The notes beneath the pieces are model-generated. The model did not search any database. It was not told the origin of the DNA and worked only from the letters and a program-made list of their open reading frames with translations. Source: a virus. From it: 27,442 bases of DNA. Below are positions 1-6,267 of the stretch, in pieces (the first letter of the stretch is position 1; each line of letters starts with the position of its first letter). The translations under genes and the position numbers were made by a program. Location of the stretch: the IMG/VR virus record IMGVR_UViG_3300025108_004353, positions 1-27,442 of that record; one strand, written 5' to 3'.

Positions 1-1
1 A

Positions 2-202
2 AGCTGCTTCGCCAGCCAAGGTAAATCTTGTCTACTCGCTCTCAATGTCAATATGATTATCCTAAATTTGGCTCACGCTGCCGTTTCGACGATTTTAGCG
101 TTTGATGGCCGAACAGAGTTCATGATGTACTATCTGGTAAATATCATTGGTGTAGTATTGGGAATTAGAGGAATAGTTAGATGTCTGAAAAACGGGTCAT
201 AA
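2..202 (+). CDS. C-terminal end of a small membrane protein (5' partial)
   Basis: The reading frame is open from base 2 to the TAA at 200-202, giving 66 residues with no start in view, so the gene begins upstream. Two hydrophobic stretches are visible, at about residues 11-33 and 41-59 of the visible part, separated by a short polar turn with D, R and E. The tail is short and basic (ending CLKNGS). This two-helix hairpin near a C-terminus would suit a holin or another small phage membrane protein, but nothing identifies the family. It overlaps the RNase H start at 181 by 22 nt, typical of this genome. A chance open frame remains possible because the stretch is short. Confidence 0.5.
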   Translation, partial: SCFASQGKSCLLALNVNMIILNLAHAAVSTILAFDGRTEFMMYYLVNIIGVVLGIRGIVRCLKNGS

Positions 203-633
203 GAGTATCAGTAGACGGCGGTGGCGGCACTGGCAGTACAGTCTTTACTTATGGTGTTAAAATAACCGATGAAGAGACGGGGGCGGTTCTTCATACCTCT
301 TATGGGGTAGTTGAGTCTCAGCATGAGTTAACGAATAACATTGCTGAATATAGTGCGATGAAAACAGGGTTAGGGATAGCTTGGATGCACGCTGACAACG
401 TCAGCAAGGTTATCCTACAAGGTGACAGTCAATTGGTCATGCGTCAAGTTGAAGGTCTCTACAAATGTGGTACTGAGCATTTGAAACCCTTACTGGCTAC
501 GTGTCGAGGAATTATCGACAAACTGGTTGACAAAAACATCGAGGTTTGCTATAACTGGGTAAAGAGAGTAGAAAACCATGTCGCTGACAGTCTTGGTCAT
601 GCGGCACGAGAAGAATACGAAAAGGATAGATAG
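181..633 (+). CDS. RNase H-like ribonuclease
   Basis: A 150-residue protein with the layout of type I RNase H, which cuts the RNA strand of RNA-DNA hybrids and in phages removes lagging-strand primers. The four expected acidic catalytic residues are visible: D12 in the SVDGGGG strand, E56 in NNIAEY, D82 in QGDSQLV, and D136 in NHVADSLGH. The NNxAEY and GDSQLV motifs are typical of the bacterial/plant-like RNase HI branch. Length matches a single-domain enzyme. A GAGG sequence lies just upstream of the ATG. The stop codon TAG overlaps the GTG start of the next gene by one base, suggesting translational coupling. Confidence 0.88.
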   Translation: MSEKRVIRVSVDGGGGTGSTVFTYGVKITDEETGAVLHTSYGVVESQHELTNNIAEYSAMKTGLGIAWMHADNVSKVILQGDSQLVMRQVEGLYKCGTEHLKPLLATCRGIIDKLVDKNIEVCYNWVKRVENHVADSLGHAAREEYEKDR

Positions 634-1193
634 TGTCAATACGCTTATATTCACATGGAGGGTGTGGAACAGAATATTTTCAGCACGCCTTAGAAGATAG
701 GCATATAGCACAGACTATAGGAAAGCAGAGGGACAGACATAAAAGAAACCCTTCTGGTTTAGGGTCAAAAAGGGTTATTTATCTTTATGGAGACCCTAGG
801 AATACAATACTTTCTTTTTACCGTAGGCAATTTGGTGATGGGCCTATACATTGTAACAACCTAGGAATAAAATACGACCAGTTCTTTCCTAAGACCATAC
901 AGTGTTATATATGCCAGGATTATGACGCTTTTGGGTTAGAAGAACACTTTGATAACTGGACGGCCCTGAGAGATAGACCCAATACATTATTGGTCCAATA
1001 TGAATTATTGGAAAATGATGATTATCTAAAAAGGATTGAAGAGTTTATTGGTTGTGGAATGAGGAAAGTTGCTTTTAAGAAAAGAAATAGTGACTGGAAA
1101 GACTTTCCTCAGCTTACTACAATACATTCTAGCTTGCTAGAAAAAATAGAAAAAATTAACGGGGGTCTATCTCCTCAGTTTCCTAAACTGTAG
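633..1193 (+). CDS. sulfotransferase-like P-loop protein
   Basis: 186 residues starting at a GTG that shares its first base with the RNase H stop. The N-terminus (SHGGCGTEYF, residues 7-16) resembles the degenerate P-loop of sulfotransferases. GDPRNTILSFYRR (53-65) resembles the 3'-phosphate-binding strand and helix that holds PAPS in this family. Sulfotransferases move a sulfuryl group from PAPS to an alcohol or amine; the acceptor here cannot be guessed. At 186 residues the protein is shorter than most family members (about 250-300), so the C-terminal half may be reduced. Its last 33 nt overlap a tRNA-like element. Family assignment rests on two motifs only and is moderate. Confidence 0.55.
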   Translation: MSIRLYSHGGCGTEYFQHALEDRHIAQTIGKQRDRHKRNPSGLGSKRVIYLYGDPRNTILSFYRRQFGDGPIHCNNLGIKYDQFFPKTIQCYICQDYDAFGLEEHFDNWTALRDRPNTLLVQYELLENDDYLKRIEEFIGCGMRKVAFKKRNSDWKDFPQLTTIHSSLLEKIEKINGGLSPQFPKL

Positions 1194-1237
1194 AAAGAGT
1201 AATTGGATACATGTTGGTTCGAGTCCAACGACCCTCA
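1161..1237 (+). tRNA. tRNA-like element, possibly Arg(CCU), atypical D arm
   Basis: A 77-nt segment has a 7-bp acceptor stem (GGGGGTC at 1161-1167 with GACCCTC at 1230-1236, one G-U pair) and a perfect T arm (GTTGG / TTCGAGT / CCAAC, 1213-1229). A hairpin with loop TTCCTAA would give anticodon CCU (Arg). However, it sits immediately after the acceptor stem, leaving no room for a D arm and leaving about 21 nt of variable region. No canonical cloverleaf could be drawn. The 5' third overlaps the end of the sulfotransferase-like gene. It may be a decayed tRNA, an unusual functional tRNA or a tRNA-like RNA. Confidence 0.4.
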
Positions 1238-1245
1238 CTTATTAC

Positions 1246-1317
1246 GCTCCGGTAGTGAAATGAACATCACACTTCTCTTCTAAAGAAGTATTCTAGGTTT
1301 GATTCCTAGTCGGAGTA
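1246..1317 (+). tRNA. tRNA-Arg (anticodon UCU)
   Basis: A complete cloverleaf can be drawn. Acceptor GCTCCGG pairs with TCGGAGT; D stem is GTGA/TCAC; the anticodon stem CTTCT/AGAAG closes loop CTTCTAA with anticodon TCT; the T stem CTAGG/CCTAG closes loop TTTGATT. Discriminator is A and CCA is not encoded. The D loop lacks the usual GG, and the T loop begins TTT rather than TTC, so it is somewhat divergent. It would read AGA codons, which are common in the surrounding phage genes. It follows the tRNA-like element by 8 nt and is followed by a T-tract. Confidence 0.8.
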
Positions 1318-1345
1318 CTTATTTTTTTGCACTTGAAAGAAAAAA

Positions 1346-1477
1346 ATGCTAAGACTACTCCGTAAACTATTTCATCTTTGTCCAGACTGTGGTAGTCGAG
1401 TGTATAACTGCTCGGCTAACACCAACCCGCGAGGGAAGTTTTACTGGTGTAGAAAGTGTGAATCAAGAGCGTACTAG
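1346..1477 (+). CDS. 43-residue zinc-ribbon protein
   Basis: A short open frame between tRNAs, starting at an ATG preceded by a GAAAGAA purine stretch. The protein has two cysteine knuckles, CPDCG at residues 12-16 and CRKC at 35-38, the classic spacing of a zinc ribbon. The rest is basic (MLRLLRKLF start, many R and K), suggesting nucleic-acid contact. No larger family can be named. The paired CxxC motifs at this length make a chance frame unlikely. The stop codon lies in the 5' arm of a small hairpin. Confidence 0.55.
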   Translation: MLRLLRKLFHLCPDCGSRVYNCSANTNPRGKFYWCRKCESRAY

Positions 1478-1533
1478 GCCGCAGAAGCCTAATGACAACC
1501 CAGAAAGGTGGGTGACTGCTAGGATAGACTAGC
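1475..1533 (+). other. three consecutive short hairpins
   Basis: Three inverted repeats follow each other: TAGGC/GCCTA with a 7-nt loop (1475-1491), ACCC/GGGT (1498-1513), and GCTAG/CTAGC with a 6-nt loop (1518-1533). The first has anticodon-arm geometry, but its loop lacks the T before the would-be anticodon, and no acceptor stem or T arm matches. It is best described as a structured spacer immediately 5' of the next tRNA. Confidence 0.35.
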
Positions 1534-1536
1534 TTT

Positions 1537-1604
1537 GGTTTGTACTGTGGACAGTCGTTGGGTTTTCGAAGCCTAAATGGAGAGTTCGACTCTCTCACGA
1601 ACCA
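1537..1604 (+). tRNA. tRNA, probable Arg (anticodon UCG)
   Basis: Acceptor GGTTTGT pairs with ACGAACC (one G-U) and the T arm GAGAG/TTCGACT/CTCTC is perfect. The anticodon stem TGGGT/GCCTA closes loop TTTCGAA, giving anticodon TCG, which would read CGA (Arg). The D arm is very short (ACTG/CAGT around a 4-nt loop), so total length is only 68 nt. Discriminator A; CCA not encoded. The reduced D arm leaves some doubt about function. It is followed by a T-tract at 1611-1616. Confidence 0.6.
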
Positions 1605-1636
1605 CTAATATTTTTTAACTTGAGAAGAAAGACGCT

Positions 1637-2065
1637 ATGAGTACGCTTGGAAAAGCAATTGAAATTGCATATGAGGCCCATGAGGGTCAAACCCGCTGGG
1701 GTGGCGAGCCCTATATCACACATCCCGAAGCTGTTGCGGCGGCTGTTATAACAGAGGATGAAAAGATTGTAGCTTGGCTACATGATGTAGTTGAAGACAC
1801 CAATGTTACACTTGAAGACCTTATGGGAGAGGGTTTTTCTGGTGATGTCATTGATGGTGTTGACGCCATGACAAAAAAATCTGGTGTGAACTACAGCGAT
1901 TATCTCAATAATCTAGGCGATAATGAAATCGCCACGACTGTCAAAATTGCTGACATCAACCACAACCTTCTAACTTGCACTCGCAAGTATGCCCGCGACA
2001 AATACCAAGTCGCCCTTCTCTATCTCAATCTTTGTCAGGGAATCCATTTCCTTTTAGAAAAATAA
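1637..2065 (+). CDS. RelA/SpoT-type HD hydrolase (MESH1-like, possible ppGpp hydrolase)
   Basis: 142 residues with the HD-superfamily signature of the hydrolase half of RelA/SpoT and of small MESH1-like enzymes. The entry motif AHEGQTRWGGEPYITHP (14-30) supplies H29, WLHDVVEDT (47-55) supplies H49-D50 and the acidic follow-up, and KIADINHN (103-110) supplies D106. Together these are the expected metal-binding H...HD...D set. In this family the reaction is removal of pyrophosphate from (p)ppGpp; the substrate here is inferred from motifs only. No synthetase domain is present. The gene stands alone between a tRNA and a consensus promoter, with a GAGAAGAAAG purine stretch upstream of its ATG. 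Confidence 0.8.
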   Translation: MSTLGKAIEIAYEAHEGQTRWGGEPYITHPEAVAAAVITEDEKIVAWLHDVVEDTNVTLEDLMGEGFSGDVIDGVDAMTKKSGVNYSDYLNNLGDNEIATTVKIADINHNLLTCTRKYARDKYQVALLYLNLCQGIHFLLEK

Positions 2066-2067
2066 GG

Positions 2068-2096
2068 TTGACAGACTACCGTCTCGTTGCTATAAT
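2068..2096 (+). promoter_or_regulatory. consensus sigma-70-type promoter
   Basis: TTGACA at 2068-2073 and TATAAT at 2091-2096 are separated by exactly 17 bp. It lies 3 bp after the HD-hydrolase stop and 40 bp before the sigma-like gene. A GGGG-AAATA-CCCC inverted repeat (2097-2109) directly follows the -10 box and spans the expected start site. Confidence 0.85.
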
Positions 2097-2135
2097 AGGG
2101 GAAATACCCCACTTTTGCTATTGAAAGGCACATCT

Positions 2136-2750
2136 ATGACAGTTGTATTAATGGACATCGACGTTACCAAGCGTAAGAACAACGATTTTTACGGAGCTAA
2201 CGAAGATAAAATGTTTACTCTTGCAGAGTATCTTGAGATTGCGGAGAAGTGCATTGCTAAATTTGCCTCTCCCTCTATCGTATCCTCCATGTTGAATAAC
2301 GAAGATGCTATATCTTTTGTTGCTGAACACCTCATGGATGGGACTATCCGCTGGAAAGAAAGCGGTGGAAGAACCCTCAAGAGTTATCTCAACCAGTGTT
2401 CTATCTGGGCAATCACCCGATGGATTGGCAAGCAGACCTCAGCACTAGCTAAGGCACCCATGTCAATCAACCAGCAAAAAGACGAGGAGGAGAACCAGTT
2501 CTACAGTATGATTGCTGACAGGGACATCTCAGATTCCTCAGAAAGCTACTGGTCAGACATCTCGGACCAAGTTACGGAGATTATCACTAATCCTGTGTTG
2601 ACAGAGACACAGAGTGAGTGTATGAGACTCCGATACCAACAAGGCTACACCAATGCAGAAATTGGTGAACAAATGGGTTTCAGTAAGCAAGGTGCTAATA
2701 ATCATCTCCAAAACGCTATGAGGAAACTACAGGATGTCTATAGTCAGTAA
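2136..2750 (+). CDS. sigma-factor-like DNA-binding protein (region 4 HTH)
   Basis: The ATG at 2136 has an AAAGG site 8 nt upstream and is preferred over an in-frame TTG at 2115; it gives 204 residues. The C-terminal ~45 residues (ETQSECMRLRYQQGYTNAEIGEQMGFSKQGANNHLQNAMRKL) match sigma-70 region 4: two helices with a turn followed by a run resembling SxxxVxxxxxxAxxxLR, which contacts -35 DNA. A middle stretch (TLKSYLNQCSIWAITRWI) resembles sigma region 2, but weakly. It is transcribed from the promoter at 2068. It could be a phage sigma factor for later genes or a related activator. A second sigma-like gene lies at 6942. Confidence 0.7.
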   Translation: MTVVLMDIDVTKRKNNDFYGANEDKMFTLAEYLEIAEKCIAKFASPSIVSSMLNNEDAISFVAEHLMDGTIRWKESGGRTLKSYLNQCSIWAITRWIGKQTSALAKAPMSINQQKDEEENQFYSMIADRDISDSSESYWSDISDQVTEIITNPVLTETQSECMRLRYQQGYTNAEIGEQMGFSKQGANNHLQNAMRKLQDVYSQ

Positions 2751-3243
2751 CTTCGTGTCCGACCTATACGACGGACGTAAAGCCGAAGAGTTTATTGGTC
2801 ATCTTCTTAACGAGGCTGGTCTTCATACTGTTCCGGTGGACTCTAAAGGACCAAATCGACAATTTTGGGACTTAGAGACTACTGGACAGCTTGACTTCAA
2901 GACAGAGGTGAAGTATGATAAGATGGAGGAGAGAACGGGCAACATTGCCATTGAAATCTGGAATCCGAAGTCGTGTAAGCCAAGTGGTCTCACGATAACC
3001 AAATCGGACTTCTGGTGTCATGTGTTAAGCGATGCCGCCTGGATTGTTCCTACACAACAGTTGAGGGAATACCTTGACAATAATGTAGCATTTAAATTTA
3101 TTGGACAGGGAGGAGATAGTAATGCTTCTTTCTCTCTATATAAATCACATATCATCCTTCCTGCAATCTTTACTCGTATTGACCATCTGGAAGCAAGCGA
3201 ACTGAAAGAGAAAATTAACGAATTATGGCAGAGCATAAAGTAA
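2734..3243 (+). CDS. PD-(D/E)XK-like nuclease
   Basis: 169 residues, overlapping the sigma-like gene by 17 nt. The segment FWDLETTGQLDFKTEVKYDK (44-63) has the arrangement of a PD-(D/E)XK active site: D46 or D54 followed by E58-V-K60 on a strand. GLTITKSDFW (85-94) then fits the core strand and helix that often follow. Such folds occur in phage repair nucleases and restriction-type enzymes. No DNA-binding domain or closer family can be recognised, so the target is unknown. A GAGGA about 9 nt upstream supports the ATG. Confidence 0.5.
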   Translation: MSIVSNFVSDLYDGRKAEEFIGHLLNEAGLHTVPVDSKGPNRQFWDLETTGQLDFKTEVKYDKMEERTGNIAIEIWNPKSCKPSGLTITKSDFWCHVLSDAAWIVPTQQLREYLDNNVAFKFIGQGGDSNASFSLYKSHIILPAIFTRIDHLEASELKEKINELWQSIK

Positions 3244-3626
3244 ACGTCATCTTGTCGGCTATAGCAAGCGAAAGAGGAACGGAGAAGTTATTTATTCTTC
3301 TTTGTGAAGACCCTGATACAAAAATTCTTACTCTTCCAGCAGAGCCTCTTTCAGAAGAAGCAAGACCCGGCGAGGCAATTGTTGGTCTAGCTGGTCGTTA
3401 TATCGGTGCGAAAACAGATTGGTACTCAATATACCCCTCTACCTTTCTCAAAGATAATGGCGAAATCTATCTCTTGTATTGTACCAGGATGACAACCAAT
3501 ATCCGCACCCAAAATAATGCGGGGTGGTTTGCTCTGGAGTCTCTACATGATTATAAGGGGCGTATTGACCCCTCTCAATTACAACTTGTTCGATTAGGAA
3601 TTAACCATAGTGGGATTACTAGGTGA
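3225..3626 (+). CDS. hypothetical protein, possibly a degenerate Nudix fold
   Basis: 133 residues, overlapping its neighbours by 19 and 17 nt. An alternating strand pattern (KLFILLCEDPDTKILTLPAEPL, then AIVGLAGRYIGA, then EIYLLYCTRM, then AGWFALESL) is reminiscent of a Nudix fold, including the late W-F-A-L-E-S-L strand typical of that fold. The catalytic GX5EX7REUXEEXGU box is not present, so hydrolase activity cannot be claimed. It could equally be an unrelated phage protein. Position in the run leading to thymidylate synthase is compatible with nucleotide metabolism, but this is inference. Confidence 0.55.
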   Translation: MAEHKVNVILSAIASERGTEKLFILLCEDPDTKILTLPAEPLSEEARPGEAIVGLAGRYIGAKTDWYSIYPSTFLKDNGEIYLLYCTRMTTNIRTQNNAGWFALESLHDYKGRIDPSQLQLVRLGINHSGITR

Positions 3627-4014
3627 TAGCGGTCTTTTTGACGAACCGCAGAATGACGTACTTGATGCATTGTCTGCTAAGCCAGAACAAACAAGAGTGG
3701 CTTTGACAGAGGGGCAGGATATGGGGTTTGGGATGAACTTTTACTTAAGTCAGGAAGGGGAGCTAATGATTACGTTCCAAGAGCCTCCTGCCCATGAGGT
3801 TCACAAATACCCTGAGATTATGGGGAACTTCTTATATAAGCTGACAAACGGAATGCTTAATGAGTCATGCTCTCAGGCTTTTACTGACCTGTTGGGAGAT
3901 TGTGAGTTTACTTCTAAGGTGGTTGGTCAATGGGCAGCTAATATTCGTAAAGCCGCAGAGATGGTTGTTCCTTCTGGTCCCATCGTTTCCCCAGGAAAGG
4001 CGTTTGGAGAATAA
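3610..4014 (+). CDS. hypothetical protein
   Basis: 134 residues beginning at GTG, overlapping the previous gene by 17 nt and ending 6 nt before thymidylate synthase. No family is recognised. The N-terminus (GLLGDSGLFDEPQNDVLDAL) is acidic and probably flexible, the middle has two short strands (GMNFYLSQEGELMITFQ), and the C-terminal half is likely helical. No metal-binding or nucleotide-binding motif is visible. The GTG start is the first available and sets the usual short overlap. Confidence 0.55.
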   Translation: MGLLGDSGLFDEPQNDVLDALSAKPEQTRVALTEGQDMGFGMNFYLSQEGELMITFQEPPAHEVHKYPEIMGNFLYKLTNGMLNESCSQAFTDLLGDCEFTSKVVGQWAANIRKAAEMVVPSGPIVSPGKAFGE

Positions 4015-4020
4015 GATAAT

Positions 4021-5412
4021 ATGTGGCAATATTTAAAGATAGTAGACGACACTGTTTATCAAGGTGTCCGTAAGGTGAACAGAACAGGAATTGATACAAT
4101 TGTTATTCCTAATCAACACTTTAGTCATAACATGGAAGATGGATTTCCTCTTCTTACCACCAAGAAGATGCCCCTTAAGACTATAGCAGTAGAGCTTGAG
4201 GGTTTTATCGGCGGTATCACGAGCAAGAAGTGGTTTCAGGACCGTGGTTGTAAGATATGGTCAGAATGGAGTAGTCCCTTAGGGTGTCCAAGTTGGTTTA
4301 ACGACCAGGAAAGAAAAGAGCATCAGTTAAAGGATGTAGACCTGGGTCCAATTTACGGTTTCCAGTGGCGTTCTTTTAATAAGAGGTATCGTCCTGAACC
4401 TGTAATTATTGAGCCTAACCTTAAACCCTCAGTTTGTGGGGTTGCGTCATATGGACTACCTAAGAAATCAGAGTTAGCAAAAAAGCTTAAAGCTACATGG
4501 TACGCAATGATTCGTAGATGTTATGAACCAAAAGATAAGGACTATAGCCGCTATGGAGGAAGAGGAATCTACGTTGTTAATAGATGGTTAGTTTTCGACC
4601 AATTTTTAGAAGACGTAGATAAACTACCTGGATGGGATGATAAATTAAAAGATTGGTCTGGATACACTCTCGATAAAGATTATTATAAAGACGGATGTTA
4701 TGGACCTAACTCATGCATATGGTTAAGTCATGCTAATCAAGGAATATTAAAACAGTCTATTCAGAATTTTTATGCTATTGACCCTTGTGGTAATGTTGAA
4801 ATTGGACATAATATCAAGGAGTTTGCTGACGAACATGGGTTAGACCCATTTGGTATCTCTCATTGTATATCTGGAAAACAAAGTTCTCATAAAAAATGGC
4901 AATTTTGGAGAGATGAAGAACCAAAAGAAAATAGTAGACCTTACGACCAGCTATCAACCATAGTTAAAACGCTACACGAGAATCCTAATGATAGGCGTAT
5001 GGTCTGCTCGGCTTGGAATCCAAATCAAATATGCCAGATGGCCCTTCCTCCGTGTCACTTTGAATGGACCCTAACTCACATTGATGGAACGCTGAACCTA
5101 CATTGGACACAACGTAGTTGTGACCTTATGCTCGGAGTCCCCTTCAATATTGCAAGTTATGCTTTATTGTTGCTGTTGCTATCAAAGGAAGCTGGCATGA
5201 AACCAGGAAACCTCAGTGGGACGCTGTGTGACTGTCACATCTATGAAAACCAACTAGTAGCTGCCATGGAACAGTTGAAGAGAAAACCAGTAGATTTACC
5301 TCAGTTGGAAATAACTAATTTTACAAATATTTTTGACTGGACACATAAGGATATATTGCTAAAAGACTATGTTAGCCACAACAAGATTGACTTCGGTGAT
5401 GTTGCAGTATAA
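4021..5412 (+). CDS. thyA: thymidylate synthase with in-frame HNH/NUMOD-like insertion
   Basis: 463 residues, about 180-190 more than standard ThyA. The flanks are clear ThyA, which methylates dUMP to dTMP with methylene-tetrahydrofolate. N-terminal RTGIDT (21-26) contacts phosphate; DLGPIYGFQWRSF is at 107-119; the catalytic nucleophile is C345 in LPPCH; QRSCDLMLGVPFNIASY (364-380) carries N376, typical of dUMP specificity. Residues ~125-305 are foreign. WYAMIRRCYEP...YGGRGIYVVNRW and TLDKDYYKDGCYGPNSCIW (about 160-234) resemble a phage HNH endonuclease, and 250-296 resembles a NUMOD1 DNA-binding module. The frame stays open throughout and no intein motifs are visible. The insert falls between the FQWR strand and the DQLSTIV helix, possibly a surface loop; whether the enzyme folds and works is untested. 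GGAG lies upstream of the ATG. Confidence 0.9.
   Translation: MWQYLKIVDDTVYQGVRKVNRTGIDTIVIPNQHFSHNMEDGFPLLTTKKMPLKTIAVELEGFIGGITSKKWFQDRGCKIWSEWSSPLGCPSWFNDQERKEHQLKDVDLGPIYGFQWRSFNKRYRPEPVIIEPNLKPSVCGVASYGLPKKSELAKKLKATWYAMIRRCYEPKDKDYSRYGGRGIYVVNRWLVFDQFLEDVDKLPGWDDKLKDWSGYTLDKDYYKDGCYGPNSCIWLSHANQGILKQSIQNFYAIDPCGNVEIGHNIKEFADEHGLDPFGISHCISGKQSSHKKWQFWRDEEPKENSRPYDQLSTIVKTLHENPNDRRMVCSAWNPNQICQMALPPCHFEWTLTHIDGTLNLHWTQRSCDLMLGVPFNIASYALLLLLLSKEAGMKPGNLSGTLCDCHIYENQLVAAMEQLKRKPVDLPQLEITNFTNIFDWTHKDILLKDYVSHNKIDFGDVAV
4393..4935 (+). mobile_element. HNH + NUMOD1-like homing-endonuclease insertion inside thyA
   Basis: Boundaries are approximate, set by where ThyA similarity stops (after the FQWRSFNKRY segment) and resumes (RPYDQLSTIV). 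The encoded ~180 residues contain an HNH-like core (YGGRGI, LDKD, GPNSC) followed by a short module whose form (FYAIDPCGNVE, FADEHGLDPFGISHCISGK, WQFW) suggests NUMOD1. Almost the whole insert codes for these domains, leaving no room for a group I ribozyme. An in-frame protein-level insertion is therefore the simplest reading. Confidence 0.6.
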
Positions 5413-5428
5413 AGTTTAGTTTTTTAAC

Positions 5429-5458
5429 TTGACAATTATGCTATTAAGAGTGCAGAAT
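5429..5458 (+). promoter_or_regulatory. candidate sigma-70-type promoter
   Basis: A perfect TTGACA (5429-5434) is followed after 18 bp by CAGAAT (5453-5458), a 4/6 match to the -10 box. It lies in the 81-bp gap between thyA and the next gene and is preceded by a T6 tract at 5420-5425. The weak -10 keeps confidence moderate. Confidence 0.5.
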
Positions 5459-5499
5459 ACTATGAAGGTTTAATTCAATAATGCAATGGAGATATGAAT

Positions 5500-6222
5500 A
5501 TGTCAGATAGAAGGTTTAGGTGGGAAATTTGGTTAGACCCTCTCAACAGCAATTTAGACGCTGTAGAGTGGCCGGGTGTTGAAACACCTCTAGATGAACA
5601 TGGGGAAGTTCCGCAGGAACTTTTAGACCTTACAGAGACCGATACGTCTATTGTCCAGCCCTCTTGGGACGAAGATTCTGGTGTACATGCTATCATCCCC
5701 ATCAAGGTGGTTCAGACTAATCAGGGTTTTCTCACTCTCACAGATAACACTTTAGCCGCAAATCAGTTCAATTTCTACACCCTTCATGTTAATTTTGACA
5801 TAGGACACGCCGAAGCACTAGCTATTGAAGCATGTCCTGGTGTGGAGACATTAGACGTTGTCACACGCTATCGTGTAAGGATTGGGTTCCCAAAGACCAC
5901 ATTTCCTCGCTTTGAGGATGATATGTGGGACTTGTCGGCCATAAAACTAGGCGTAGAACACGCTCTTACAGCCTTGGATAAAAAAGAAGTAGTCGAAGAC
6001 TCTCATTTAAAAGCAATGCTCTCAGGGCCTCTTATGGAGAAAGTAGAGGCTCTTAAGAAAGAAATTGAAGGAAGTCGGCATTGGGCTATCCTAATCCTTC
6101 CTAATGGAGAGATTGAATCTATTGCCTCCGAGACCAAAAACGAGGCGTTTGAGGAAAGAATGAAATTATTTCAGGATTGTGAAGCTGGGACAGGGGGTCA
6201 CTTAATGACTTCGGGGGTATAA
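5500..6222 (+). CDS. conserved-looking phage hypothetical protein
   Basis: 240 residues from the ATG at 5500, which has GGAG 8 nt upstream; an ATG at 5494 is also possible but too close to that site. The central segment (FNFYTLHVNFDIGHAEALAIEACPGVETLDVVTRYRVRIGF) has a strand-helix-strand pattern and a TRYRVRIG motif of a kind seen in hypothetical proteins of large phages. Near the C-terminus, HWAILILPNGEIESI is a likely beta hairpin. No catalytic motif stands out and no function is proposed. It begins a transcription block after thyA, probably from the promoter at 5429. Confidence 0.6.
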   Translation: MSDRRFRWEIWLDPLNSNLDAVEWPGVETPLDEHGEVPQELLDLTETDTSIVQPSWDEDSGVHAIIPIKVVQTNQGFLTLTDNTLAANQFNFYTLHVNFDIGHAEALAIEACPGVETLDVVTRYRVRIGFPKTTFPRFEDDMWDLSAIKLGVEHALTALDKKEVVEDSHLKAMLSGPLMEKVEALKKEIEGSRHWAILILPNGEIESIASETKNEAFEERMKLFQDCEAGTGGHLMTSGV

Positions 6223-6245
6223 TGTAGTAGCTACCCAACCTACTA
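6218..6245 (+). promoter_or_regulatory. TATAAT box followed by a perfect inverted repeat
   Basis: TATAAT (6218-6223) overlaps the end of the preceding gene and is followed at once by TAGTAG-N9-CTACTA (6225-6245), just upstream of the clpP-like RBS (AGGAG, 6253-6257). No -35 box is visible at normal spacing. It could be a promoter needing an activator or phage sigma factor, an operator, or a 5' hairpin; chance is possible. Confidence 0.35.
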
Positions 6246-6267
6246 TTTCTACAGGAGTTATCTGATA

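Noticed and set aside
4393-4935. Intein or group I intron in thymidylate synthase
   Set aside because: No Cys/Ser block A start or terminal HN-C/S/T block G is visible, and the insert is almost fully coding for HNH and NUMOD-like domains, leaving no space for a ribozyme.
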